A DNA stretch of 64,000 nucleotides from Methylopumilus sp026399645 (GTDB taxonomy: Bacteria > Pseudomonadota > Gammaproteobacteria > Burkholderiales > Methylophilaceae). The DNA is taken from assembly GCF_965184065.1 (NCBI RefSeq), contig NZ_OZ239098.1. The stretch is one strand, 5' to 3'. Positions within the stretch are counted from its first letter, which is position 1; each line of letters opens with the position of its first letter. Below are positions 53,452 to 61,733 of this stretch, in pieces. The notes beneath the pieces were generated by a model. The model worked only from the letters and a program-made list of their open reading frames with translations, was not told where the DNA came from and ran no database searches. The translations under genes and the position numbers were made by a program.

Positions 53452-54201
53452 ATGTTTATTAATCTTGAAAATCAAGTTGCACTTGTCACAGGCGCTAGCA
53501 GAGGGATAGGACAATCAATTGCTTTAAGTTTAGGAAAACAAAAAGCTTACGTGATTGGCACAGCAACAACGGAAGATGGCGCTCAAAAAATTTCAACATT
53601 TCTTAAAGAGCAAAATGTTTTAGGTAAAGGTATTAAATTGGATGTAAATGATAATGAAGCTATCTTACAAACGGTAGATAGCATTATTAAAGAGCATGGG
53701 GATATTTCAATCCTTGTGAATAACGCCGGTATTACAAAAGACATGTTACTCATGCGCATGAAAGAAGAAGAGTGGGATGATGTCATGTCGACTAACTTAA
53801 AATCTATTTTCCGTATGAGTCAGGCCCTCATTCGCAGCATGATGAAAAGTCGCTACGGTAGAATTATTAACATCACTTCTGTAGTAGGTCATATGGGTAA
53901 TGCAGGTCAAACAAATTACGCTGCTGCAAAAGCTGGTGTGACTGGATTCACAAAATCTTTAGCTAAAGAAATTGGTAGTCGAGGTATAACTGTTAATTGT
54001 GTTGCGCCTGGGTTTATTGATACGGATATGACAAAAGGATTATCTGAAGAGCATAAAAAGCAACTTCTAGATCATGTGCCATTAGGACGGCTAGGAAGTC
54101 CTGAGGATATTGGTGCTGCAGTATGCTTTCTAGCTTCAAAAGAAGCTTCTTATATTACAGGTGAGACACTTCATGTCAATGGTGGAATGCTAATGATTTA
54201 A
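53452..54201 (+). CDS. fabG: 3-oxoacyl-ACP reductase
   Basis: This 249-residue short-chain dehydrogenase reduces 3-oxoacyl-ACP with NADPH. It has VTGASRGIGQSIA (13-25), NNAGIT (about 89-94), and the catalytic Ser plus YAAAKAGVTGFTK (about 152-164). It lies 18 bp after fabD. A 94-bp gap with an inverted repeat separates it from acpP. Confidence 0.96.
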   Translation: MFINLENQVALVTGASRGIGQSIALSLGKQKAYVIGTATTEDGAQKISTFLKEQNVLGKGIKLDVNDNEAILQTVDSIIKEHGDISILVNNAGITKDMLLMRMKEEEWDDVMSTNLKSIFRMSQALIRSMMKSRYGRIINITSVVGHMGNAGQTNYAAAKAGVTGFTKSLAKEIGSRGITVNCVAPGFIDTDMTKGLSEEHKKQLLDHVPLGRLGSPEDIGAAVCFLASKEASYITGETLHVNGGMLMI

Positions 54202-54230
54202 GTTATTTTTTTAACTTTATTACAAAATTC

Positions 54231-54250
54231 TTAACAAGATTTGTTAAAAT
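54231..54250 (+). promoter_or_regulatory. Inverted repeat over a candidate acpP -10
   Basis: TTAACAA-GAT-TTGTTAA (54231-54247) is a perfect 7-bp inverted repeat. Its right arm overlaps TAAAAT (54245-54250), a candidate -10 for acpP. No T-tract follows, so it is not a terminator; an operator or an mRNA hairpin is possible. Confidence 0.3.
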
Positions 54251-54295
54251 AACGCATGGCTTAAGGGTCATTTCTTAAATAAAGGGGTATTTTAG

Positions 54296-54532
54296 ATGTC
54301 TGACATCGAACAACGTGTAAAAAAAATTGTTGCAGAACAACTTGGCACTAAAGAAGCTGATGTAAAAAATACATCATCATTTGTAGATGATTTAGGTGCT
54401 GATTCACTTGATACAGTTGAGCTCGTAATGGCTTTAGAAGAAGAGTTTGATTGTGAAATTCCTGACGAAGAAGCTGAAAAGATTACCACTGTTCAGCAAG
54501 CTGTTGATTACATCAACAAAAATCTAAAATAA
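54296..54532 (+). CDS. acpP: Acyl carrier protein
   Basis: This 78-residue acidic four-helix carrier has the phosphopantetheine serine in DDLGADSLDTVELVMALEEE (Ser at about 38). It carries acyl chains for the fab enzymes, PlsX and the Lpx acyltransferases in this window. GGGG in AAAGGGGT lies about 8 bases before the ATG, in keeping with a highly expressed gene that probably has its own promoter. Confidence 0.97.
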   Translation: MSDIEQRVKKIVAEQLGTKEADVKNTSSFVDDLGADSLDTVELVMALEEEFDCEIPDEEAEKITTVQQAVDYINKNLK

Positions 54533-54582
54533 TTCATATGTTATCTAACCTTTTCTAAATATTGAAAGGGCTGGGTTAATCC

Positions 54583-55815
54583 ATGTCGAAGAGAAGAGTT
54601 GTAGTCACCGGTTTAGGTTTGATTACTCCTGTTGGTATAGGGGTAGCAGAATCATGGGCTAATATCATTAATGGCCAATCGGGCATAGGTAAAATTACTA
54701 AGTTTGACTGCTCAATATTTCCTTCTCAAGTTGCAGGTGAGGTCAAAAATTTCGATCCGCTGGCTTATATTCCTCCAAAAGATGCAAGACGCATGGATAC
54801 CTTTATTCAATTCGGTATCGCAGCAGGCATAGAAGCATTTAAAGATTCTGGGATTGAAGTTAATGATAGTAATAGTGAGCGCATTGGCGTATCAGTTGGG
54901 TCTGGTATTGGTGGCATTAATTTGATTGAAGCTACCGGTGAAGTGTTTGATGAAGGCGGTGTACGAAAGGTGTCGCCATTTTTTATTCCAGGCACGATTA
55001 TCAACATGATCTCCGGCAATCTTTCTATTATGCTTAATTTAAAAGGTCCGAATGTATCTATTGTGACTGCATGTACAACAGGGACTCATTCGATAGGCGA
55101 TGCAGCGCGCATGATTGAATATGGCGACGCAGATGTCATGTTGGCTGGCGGTTCAGAAGCTGCAATTACAGAACTATCAGTCGCTGGATTTTCTTCAGCC
55201 AAAGCACTTTCTTCACGCAATGATGATCCAAAAACAGCAAGTCGTCCATGGGATAGGGACCGCGATGGTTTTGTTATTGGCGAAGGCGCTGGAGTAATGG
55301 TGCTTGAAGAATATGAGCATGCAAAACAAAGAGGCGCTAAAATTTACGCAGAGCTTTCAGGCTATGGCATGAGTGCCGATGCGTATCACATTACCGCACC
55401 CAATATGGACGGACCAAGACGCTCCATTATTAATGCATTGAAAAATGCACATGTGAATACAGATAATGTGCAATACATTAATGCACATGGCACTTCCACA
55501 CCTCTTGGCGACCTTAACGAAACTAATGCTATTAAAGCTTCATTTGGAAATTACGCAAAAAAGCTTGTTGTCAATTCTACAAAGTCAATGACAGGCCATT
55601 TATTAGGCGGGGCAGGTGGTATTGAATCTATATTCACTGTGCTAGCTATTCACAATCAGATTTCGCCGCCCACTATTAATATTTTTAACCAAGATCCTGA
55701 GTGTGATCTTGATTATTGTGCCAATGAAGCAAGATCAATGAAAATTGAGGTTGCACTCAAAAATAACTTCGGCTTTGGCGGCACTAACGGAAGCCTTGTA
55801 TTTAAAAGGATATAG
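54583..55815 (+). CDS. fabF: 3-oxoacyl-ACP synthase II
   Basis: This 410-residue KAS II elongates acyl-ACP. The catalytic Cys is in SIVTACTTGTHSI (about 159-171), and the two His are in NAHGTSTPLGD (about 302-312) and STKSMTGHLLGGAGG (about 331-345). The NNFGFGGTNG near the end is also typical. It lies 50 bp after acpP. Confidence 0.96.
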   Translation: MSKRRVVVTGLGLITPVGIGVAESWANIINGQSGIGKITKFDCSIFPSQVAGEVKNFDPLAYIPPKDARRMDTFIQFGIAAGIEAFKDSGIEVNDSNSERIGVSVGSGIGGINLIEATGEVFDEGGVRKVSPFFIPGTIINMISGNLSIMLNLKGPNVSIVTACTTGTHSIGDAARMIEYGDADVMLAGGSEAAITELSVAGFSSAKALSSRNDDPKTASRPWDRDRDGFVIGEGAGVMVLEEYEHAKQRGAKIYAELSGYGMSADAYHITAPNMDGPRRSIINALKNAHVNTDNVQYINAHGTSTPLGDLNETNAIKASFGNYAKKLVVNSTKSMTGHLLGGAGGIESIFTVLAIHNQISPPTINIFNQDPECDLDYCANEARSMKIEVALKNNFGFGGTNGSLVFKRI

Positions 55816-55878
55816 ATTTTTATAAATGGGTTACATCCAAAATGAACTCATTATTTAATTCACAACTGGCCGTTTAAC

Positions 55879-56694
55879 TTGTCAAAACAATTCCTCATTA
55901 ACGGTAAATTTAAGAATATAAGTCCCTTTGATCGTGCGTTTCAATATGGTGATGGTATTTTTAGAACTTTTGTAGTTGAGAATAAAAAACCTCGCCACTG
56001 GAAATATCACTATAAAAAAATAGTTGAAGATTGTCTTGCGATTAAAATCAAACCCCCAAAAGAAAAAGAATTGCTTTCGGATATTCATTCTTTATTTGTA
56101 ACTAATAAAAAAGCCGTAGGGAAAATTATTATTTCGAGAGGTATTAGTGAGCGAGGTTATAAATTCAATAAGGATATCTTACACAACCGCTTTTTAATTA
56201 AAACTAAAATGCCAAGCTACCCAAAGGCAAGTTTTAAGTTTGGCGTCAATCTCTTCGTCTGCAAGCATAAACTTAATCCTTCTATTCTTTCTGGTGTTAA
56301 ACATCTAAATAGATTAGAGAATATTGTGGCAAGGCAAGAGTGGACAAGTGATCAGTATGCCGATGGCATTCTCCTTGATCACGATGGGCATGTCATTGAA
56401 TGTATTTCAAGCAATATCTTTATGCGTATCGGTAAAATTATTTATACCCCAAAAATTAGCCATGTTGGCATCAAGGGCGTCACAAGAGGGTTAGTCATTC
56501 AAATTTCAGATCAGTTAGGTTTTAAAGTAAAAGAAGTTACATTTAATTTAAATAAACTTTTAAAGGCTGATGAGGTCCTTATAACAAATAGTTTGTTTGG
56601 AGTAATGCAGGTTAAAAAAATTAAGAATAGATCTTGGCAGCATCAAGAATCAGCCTCACTATTTAATCAATTACTCGAGAATTTAAATTCATGA
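55879..56694 (+). CDS. pabC: Aminodeoxychorismate lyase (class IV PLP family)
   Basis: This 271-residue fold-IV PLP enzyme probably cleaves 4-amino-4-deoxychorismate to p-aminobenzoate for folate. Evidence is DRAFQYGDGIFRTF (18-31), the PLP lysine in LSGVKHLNRLENIVAR (about 138-153), and its position between fabF and mltG, the usual pabC place. A D-amino-acid or branched-chain aminotransferase is the sequence alternative. The start is TTG at 55879. It overlaps mltG as ATGA. Confidence 0.85.
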   Translation: MSKQFLINGKFKNISPFDRAFQYGDGIFRTFVVENKKPRHWKYHYKKIVEDCLAIKIKPPKEKELLSDIHSLFVTNKKAVGKIIISRGISERGYKFNKDILHNRFLIKTKMPSYPKASFKFGVNLFVCKHKLNPSILSGVKHLNRLENIVARQEWTSDQYADGILLDHDGHVIECISSNIFMRIGKIIYTPKISHVGIKGVTRGLVIQISDQLGFKVKEVTFNLNKLLKADEVLITNSLFGVMQVKKIKNRSWQHQESASLFNQLLENLNS

Positions 56695-57671
56695 AAAAAT
56701 GGCTTGTTCGATTAATGATTATTTTCATACCTTTATTGGCTTGGATTATTCATTTTTTGGTAACACCGCTTCATATCAATAAGTCAGATTTAGCCATAGA
56801 AATTGAACCTGGAAGCAGTCTTAAAGCGATAGCCTTTCAACTCGTTGATGAAAAAATACTTAATGAACCGTGGCGGTTTATTCTTCTTTCTAAAGCTTTG
56901 GGTCAATCTACAAAACTAAGGCCGGGTAATTACAACCTTAATCCAAATATTACCCCTTACCAGTTGCTAAAATCATTTGTAGAAGGAAGAGCAACAGAAG
57001 GGTCAATTACGTTCATTGAAGGACAAGACTTTAATTCGATGTTAGATAAAATAAAAGCTAACGATAACATTAAAAAAACAATGAAGCCTTATGATACAAA
57101 AGCTATTGCTTCTGCCGTTGGTATTCCATACGAATCGGTTGAAGGGCAATTCTTTCCTGATACCTATTATTTCAGTAGAAATACGTCAGATATTGAGATT
57201 TTAAAAAGAGCCTATAAAGCCATGCAAAAAAAATTGGATTATGAGTGGGCCCGTCGAGCAGAAGAGGTTCCCTATAAAAATAGCTATGAAGCTCTGACGA
57301 TGGCATCTATTATTGAAAAAGAGACGGGAAAATCTATAGAGGCCAATCTTATTTCAGGCGTATTTATTCATCGATTAAGTATCAAAATGAAGCTTCAAAG
57401 CGACCCCACGGTCATTTATGGGCTTGGTAAGAAATTTACTGGGGATATTACAAAAAAAGATTTACTTGCAGACACACCCTATAATACTTATACAAGAGAA
57501 GGAATACCTCCAGCCCCTATTACTATGCCAGGTTTAATTTCCATTCGAGCTGCACTGCATCCTACAAAAACAGACGCACTCTATTTTGTAGGGAAGGGTG
57601 ATGGCACCCATCATTTCTCTGCAAATTTAAATGAACATAATAGCGCTGTTAGAAAGTATCAGATCAAATGA
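56691..57671 (+). CDS. mltG: Endolytic murein transglycosylase MltG
   Basis: This 326-residue YceG/MltG protein has an N-terminal membrane anchor (about 4-25), a LysM-like part (about 35-100), and the catalytic domain with Glu in ASIIEKETGKS (about 204-214). QSDPTVIYGLG and the C-terminal YFVGKGDGTHHFS are family marks. It cuts nascent glycan strands and is thought to end their growth. Start and stop both overlap their neighbours by 4 bp. Confidence 0.94.
   Translation: MKKWLVRLMIIFIPLLAWIIHFLVTPLHINKSDLAIEIEPGSSLKAIAFQLVDEKILNEPWRFILLSKALGQSTKLRPGNYNLNPNITPYQLLKSFVEGRATEGSITFIEGQDFNSMLDKIKANDNIKKTMKPYDTKAIASAVGIPYESVEGQFFPDTYYFSRNTSDIEILKRAYKAMQKKLDYEWARRAEEVPYKNSYEALTMASIIEKETGKSIEANLISGVFIHRLSIKMKLQSDPTVIYGLGKKFTGDITKKDLLADTPYNTYTREGIPPAPITMPGLISIRAALHPTKTDALYFVGKGDGTHHFSANLNEHNSAVRKYQIK
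57591..57598 (+). other. KOPS-like octamer GGGAAGGG
   Basis: Match to GGGNAGGG inside mltG, about 4.1 kb before dif and pointing to it. Confidence 0.45.
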
Positions 57672-58282
57672 CAATTAAAGGTAAATTTATTACATTTGAA
57701 GGTGTAGATGGCGCAGGAAAAAGCACACATATAGATGCAGTTATCTCCTTCCTTGAGTCGAATAATATTTCAGTAAAAAGAACAAGAGAGCCTGGCGGAA
57801 CAAAACTTGGAGAAAAGTTGAGAGAATTGCTTCTTCATGATGAAATGGATCCAGAAACAGAAACACTTCTTATGTTCGCAGCTAGAAGGCAGCACATCGC
57901 AGAAATTATCAAACCAAATCTCGATGAAGGTATATTTGTAGTGTCTGATCGATTTACTGATGCAACTTATGCATATCAGTATGGTGGAAAACAAGTGGCG
58001 TACTCTAAAATTCAAACACTTGAAGCCTGGGTTCATCCCGATCTTAAGGCTGATCTTACTTTACTATTTGATTTGCCTGTCGAAATAAGTATTGATCGCT
58101 TAAAAAAGAATAGAACACCTGATAAATTTGAAAAGGAAAGTGAAGCTTTTTTTAATCGACTTAGAAATGTTTACTTAGACCTTGCAAGACAGCATCCTAA
58201 TCGCTATAAAATTATTAATGCTAATCAATCTATTGAAACCGTCTCTCACGATGTCATTGAGGCCATAAAAACTATCTTATGA
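57668..58282 (+). CDS. tmk: Thymidylate kinase
   Basis: This 204-residue P-loop kinase phosphorylates dTMP. It has ITFEGVDGAGKSTHI (8-22), the DR(Y/H) motif in SDRFTDATYAYQ (about 97-108) and TREPGGTKLGEKLRELLL (about 39-56). The mltG-tmk-holB-tatD order is conserved in proteobacteria, and all junctions here are 4-bp overlaps. Confidence 0.96.
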   Translation: MTIKGKFITFEGVDGAGKSTHIDAVISFLESNNISVKRTREPGGTKLGEKLRELLLHDEMDPETETLLMFAARRQHIAEIIKPNLDEGIFVVSDRFTDATYAYQYGGKQVAYSKIQTLEAWVHPDLKADLTLLFDLPVEISIDRLKKNRTPDKFEKESEAFFNRLRNVYLDLARQHPNRYKIINANQSIETVSHDVIEAIKTIL

Positions 58283-59271
58283 TGGATTCCATTTACCCCT
58301 GGTTCAAAGATGCTTGGACTGCCATTCATAAGAATGAAAAATTACCCCATGCTTTAATTTTTAAGGGCAAGGAAGGGATTGGAAAGTATGATTTTGCGAT
58401 CACATTTGCAAAGTCTTATTTATGTCAAAACGCGCTTTCCAGTCATTTACCCTGTGAGGTATGTTCAAGCTGCAAATGGTTTCCAGATTCACATCCAGAC
58501 TTTAAACATATTGCACCTATTGAAAGCGAAGATGATGAACCTTCAAAAAGAAAAACTGTTCGTAAAAAAAATATTGTTATCAATCAAATCCGTGAGCTTT
58601 CAGAATATTTAGAACTTTCAGCTCATCAAGAAAAAGGCAGGCGTATTGTTTTAATTGAGCCAGCAGATTCGCTTAATCAGGCTGCATCGAATGCGCTACT
58701 TAAAATTTTGGAAGAGCCACCAGAAAATACTCTATTTATTCTCGTAACGAGTCAAGCACAGAAGTTAATTGCTACTATTCGAAGTCGATGCCAATTACTA
58801 GACCTTCGAGGTCCGTCATTTGATGAAGCTAAACTATTTTTGGATAGACAAAAAATAGTTCATGAAGAAAGCTTGCTCTCATTTACAGGTGGTTCACCAT
58901 TTAACGCTATTAAAGAATTAGAAAATCAATCGGAGAGAAATGTTATTACACAGCTGCTATCCCAGGGTCATAAAATTGATTTCACGAAAATTAATTATGC
59001 GATTCTGACTCAAGGGCTGGATTGGACAATAAATATGATTCAAAAATGGATTTTTGATTTATTGCTTAGTTTTCATACGCAGCAAAGTCACTATTTTAAA
59101 GGGCAAGAAGCACAGATCTCCTCACAAACAAAGCAGATTAATTTAAATACTTTGCTCTTATTTGCTAGCGAATTAAATGAATTAAAAAAGATTGCGTCAC
59201 ACCCTGTGAATCAAGAACTACAATTGCAAAATATTTTTATTAAATATAAACAAATTTTTGAGCCGTCATGA
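58279..59271 (+). CDS. holB: DNA polymerase III delta' subunit
   Basis: This 330-residue clamp-loader subunit has a Walker-A-like loop FKGKEGIGKYDFA (about 29-41), a zinc-binding set of four cysteines (about 49-67, ending CEVCSSCKW), and the SRC motif in ATIRSRCQLL (about 168-177). Like other delta' proteins it probably does not hydrolyse ATP. Two adjacent ATGs (58279, 58282) are possible; the first overlaps tmk. Confidence 0.93.
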   Translation: MMDSIYPWFKDAWTAIHKNEKLPHALIFKGKEGIGKYDFAITFAKSYLCQNALSSHLPCEVCSSCKWFPDSHPDFKHIAPIESEDDEPSKRKTVRKKNIVINQIRELSEYLELSAHQEKGRRIVLIEPADSLNQAASNALLKILEEPPENTLFILVTSQAQKLIATIRSRCQLLDLRGPSFDEAKLFLDRQKIVHEESLLSFTGGSPFNAIKELENQSERNVITQLLSQGHKIDFTKINYAILTQGLDWTINMIQKWIFDLLLSFHTQQSHYFKGQEAQISSQTKQINLNTLLLFASELNELKKIASHPVNQELQLQNIFIKYKQIFEPS

Positions 59272-60050
59272 CAAGCTTTGTAGACTCTCACTGCCATATT
59301 AATTTTCCAGAGCTCTATCAAAATATAGATGATATTTTTTCTAAAATGTCATTAAATAATGTCACGCATGCCTTATGTGTGAGTGTCACCTTAGATAAAT
59401 TTCCTGATATTTATAAAATTGCCAATACCTACCCACATATTTTTGCTTCTGTGGGCGTTCATCCCGATTACGAGAATATTCAAGAACCTACTATTGAAGA
59501 ATTATGCGATTTTGCTAAAGAAAGAAAAGTGGTAGCCATTGGTGAAACTGGTTTAGATTACTTTAGAGTTCAAGGTGATATTACTTGGCAAAGAGATCGT
59601 TTTAGAACACATATCAAAGCTGCTGTTCAATCAAATCTACCCCTTATTATTCATACACGAAATGCGGCAGAAGATACTCTGAAAATCATGAAAGAAGAGG
59701 GTGCGGATAAAGTAGGGGGTGTTATGCACTGCTTCACAGAGTCTCTTGATGTGGCGTTAGAAGCCATTAAGCTAAATTTTTATATTTCATTTTCAGGTAT
59801 TGTGACATTCAAAAATGCACTTGAACTTAAGGAGGTTGTAAAATCTATTCCTCTTGACCGTATCCTTATCGAAACAGATTCGCCATATTTAGCCCCTGTG
59901 CCTTACCGAGGAAAAATGAATGATCCATCCAACGTTATTTATGTGGCAGAAGAAATAGCCAAATTAAAAAATATTTCAGTAGAAGAGGTAGGCCAAATTA
60001 CTACAAATAATTTCTTCAGACTTTTTTCAAAATGCAACCCATCGAATTAA
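59268..60050 (+). CDS. TatD-family metal-dependent deoxyribonuclease
   Basis: This 260-residue TIM-barrel hydrolase of the TatD/YcfH family has metal ligands in VDSHCHINF (5-13), the Glu in AIGETGLDYF (about 90-99), His in PLIIHTRNA (about 126-134), HCFTES, and Asp in ETDSPYLAPVPYRGK (about 202-216). The activity reported for relatives is DNA end processing. It overlaps the MBL gene by 19 bp. Confidence 0.92.
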   Translation: MTSFVDSHCHINFPELYQNIDDIFSKMSLNNVTHALCVSVTLDKFPDIYKIANTYPHIFASVGVHPDYENIQEPTIEELCDFAKERKVVAIGETGLDYFRVQGDITWQRDRFRTHIKAAVQSNLPLIIHTRNAAEDTLKIMKEEGADKVGGVMHCFTESLDVALEAIKLNFYISFSGIVTFKNALELKEVVKSIPLDRILIETDSPYLAPVPYRGKMNDPSNVIYVAEEIAKLKNISVEEVGQITTNNFFRLFSKCNPSN

Positions 60051-60805
60051 CTATTCTTGGAGCCGGTTCTAGCGCTGGGACACCAGTTGTTGGATGTAAT
60101 TGCCAGACTTGCATGTCAACTAACCCCAAAAATAAACGCACGCGCTGCTCTTCACTTATTAAATTGGGAACAGGGGAGCATATTCTTATTGATACGAGCC
60201 CAGACTTACGCTTTCAATCTTTAAGAGAATCTATTCCTAGAATTGATGCAGTGCTTTATACACATACACACGCTGATCATCTGCATGGTATTGATGATTT
60301 GAGAGCTTTTTGTCAGCTACATAAGATACAAATACCTATTTACGGAAAGAAAGAAGCACTTGATCACATTGCCTTAAAATTTGGTTATGCGTTGGGTGAG
60401 CCGAAGGGTTTTTGGGAAATGCCAGTTTTAAAAGCTATACCTATTCAAGAAGCATTTAGTCTTTTTAACGAACTTGTTGTGCCAATTCCTGTTATGCATG
60501 GAAAGTTAGAAATATATGGGTATCGAATAGGTAACTTAGCCTATCTGACTGACGTATCTGATATCCCCGAAAGTTCAATGAAACTTTTAGATGGACTAGA
60601 TATCTTACTTTTAGATTGTTTGCGTATAAAAGAACATCACACACATATCAATCTTGAGCAAAGTTTGATGTTTGCAAATCAAATAAAAGCAAAGAAAACA
60701 TATTTGATTCACATGACACATGATTTAGAATACGAGTCACTAAAAAAAGAATTACCTGATCATATCGATGTAGGTTATGACGGGCTTAAAATCACCATTA
60801 ATTAA
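60032..60805 (+). CDS. MBL-fold metal-dependent hydrolase (PhnP-like)
   Basis: This 257-residue metallo-beta-lactamase-fold protein has the metal motif HTHADHLHGID (about 77-87), then VMHGKLEIYGY (about 155-165), AYLTDVSDIPE and IHMTHDL near the end. An N-terminal pair of cysteines, GCNCQTC (20-26), recalls the structural metal site of PhnP-type cyclic phosphodiesterases. No phn genes are nearby, so the substrate is open. It overlaps tatD by 19 bp. Confidence 0.85.
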   Translation: MQPIELTILGAGSSAGTPVVGCNCQTCMSTNPKNKRTRCSSLIKLGTGEHILIDTSPDLRFQSLRESIPRIDAVLYTHTHADHLHGIDDLRAFCQLHKIQIPIYGKKEALDHIALKFGYALGEPKGFWEMPVLKAIPIQEAFSLFNELVVPIPVMHGKLEIYGYRIGNLAYLTDVSDIPESSMKLLDGLDILLLDCLRIKEHHTHINLEQSLMFANQIKAKKTYLIHMTHDLEYESLKKELPDHIDVGYDGLKITIN

Positions 60806-60813
60806 AGGTTAAT

Positions 60814-61185
60814 ATGTCAACATTTTTAAAAAAAATATTATTTATATTCATAGCATTAGGGATTTCTTTTCAAGTATTAGCTGAAGGAAAAAAACTCTAT
60901 ACAGAAAATGAGTTTCTAGATGCTTTCGGAGCCAAATCTAAAGAAAAAGTACTACAAATATTAGGTGAACCCACAAGAAAAGAAATGTCTGTAAAGCCTA
61001 CTAATGCAAGTTCTGTAATTGGAAGACCTACCGGGGACCGTGCAGGCGCTAGTAAACGTGTCAATATTGAGATGTGGTACTACAATAATCTTGTGAAATC
61101 TGACGAAAAAAATGTCTGGAAACAGACTGAACTCACGATTATGGATGGCAAGGTCTACAACATAGGCTTCTTTAATAATCGATAA
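60814..61185 (+). CDS. Secreted protein of unknown function, possibly BamE-like
   Basis: This 123-residue protein has a clear signal peptide (about 1-23, ending QVLA). The mature part has KEKVLQILGEPTRKE (about 44-58), then a Gly/Ser-rich loop, then EMWYYNNLV and TELTIMDGKVYNIGFFN. The pattern of a helix ending LGxPxRxE followed by WxY and a strand resembles SmpA/BamE-like folds, but no lipobox cysteine is present. I do not recognise a function. It lies 8 bp after the MBL gene. Confidence 0.75.
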   Translation: MSTFLKKILFIFIALGISFQVLAEGKKLYTENEFLDAFGAKSKEKVLQILGEPTRKEMSVKPTNASSVIGRPTGDRAGASKRVNIEMWYYNNLVKSDEKNVWKQTELTIMDGKVYNIGFFNNR

Positions 61186-61190
61186 TATTC

Positions 61191-61439
61191 ATGCCTGGCT
61201 CACAAGACAAAGAGCTACTGAACCAAGCGATTCATTTCGCAATTAACAATTCGTGGGATGCTTGCCACAAGATTGTCCAAGATCTTCATTCCGAAGATGC
61301 TTATTGGATACATGCTGTCCTTCATAAGATTGAGGGAGATGAATTTAATAGTCGCTATTGGTATGAAAAAGCTCAACAATCTTACGAAGCATATAACGAT
61401 CCCAAGCAAGAGCTTATTTTCATTCAAAATAACCTATAG
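61191..61439 (+). CDS. Small conserved protein of unknown function
   Basis: This 82-residue protein carries WDACHKIVQDL (18-28) and the segment AYWIHAVLHKIEGDEFNSRYWYEKA (about 37-61), a pattern I recall from widespread uncharacterised proteobacterial proteins. The repeated helices suggest a short alpha-helical, TPR-like fold. It starts 5 bp after the secreted protein gene and is probably cotranscribed with it. Function is unknown. Confidence 0.75.
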   Translation: MPGSQDKELLNQAIHFAINNSWDACHKIVQDLHSEDAYWIHAVLHKIEGDEFNSRYWYEKAQQSYEAYNDPKQELIFIQNNL

Positions 61440-61448
61440 GAGCTCTTT

Positions 61449-61673
61449 ATGGACAATCAAGATGCTGTGGAAGTAACCTGTACCGACAACGGCAAGAAGG
61501 TGATTGGATATATCTTAAATTACAGAGCAAAAGACCAATTAGAGATATCTTTAAATACAGTGAAGATTCGTATGCAGTATAAATCAGGTATTTTTGTAGG
61601 CTCTATGGCGGGAATGGAGTTTGTAGTCCAGGAAGAGGCATTACCAAGGCAATTTAAAGACTTCCATCGATAG
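61449..61673 (+). CDS. Small protein of unknown function next to dif
   Basis: This 74-residue protein starts MDNQDAVEVTCTDNGKKVIGY; the remainder looks like alternating beta strands (ISLNTVKIRMQYKSGIFVGSMAGMEFVV) with a basic end. TAGGAG lies 7 bases before the ATG, supporting real translation. It is the last plus-strand gene before the dif site, whose first base is 15 bp after its stop. Function is not recognised. Confidence 0.7.
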   Translation: MDNQDAVEVTCTDNGKKVIGYILNYRAKDQLEISLNTVKIRMQYKSGIFVGSMAGMEFVVQEEALPRQFKDFHR

Positions 61674-61688
61674 GTTTGAATTAACTTA

Positions 61689-61716
61689 ACTTCGTATAAT
61701 GTATATTATGTAAAAT
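61689..61716 (+). other. dif: XerC/XerD dif site (chromosome dimer resolution)
   Basis: The 28 bases match the E. coli dif layout at 23 positions by my alignment. The left 11-bp arm (ACTTCGTATAA) matches at 7, the 6-bp centre TGTATA is identical, and the right arm TTATGTAAAAT matches the XerD arm at 10 of 11. It lies between genes, where orientation changes from plus to minus, as expected at the terminus. Confidence 0.88.
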
Positions 61717-61733
61717 AGAAGATACAGTCTAAA

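Noticed and set aside
61688..61706. An 18-base identity to the left part of phage P1 loxP (TAACTTCG plus the following bases)
   Set aside because: The right arm does not form the loxP inverted repeat, and the whole region fits XerCD dif far better, so the loxP resemblance is superficial.
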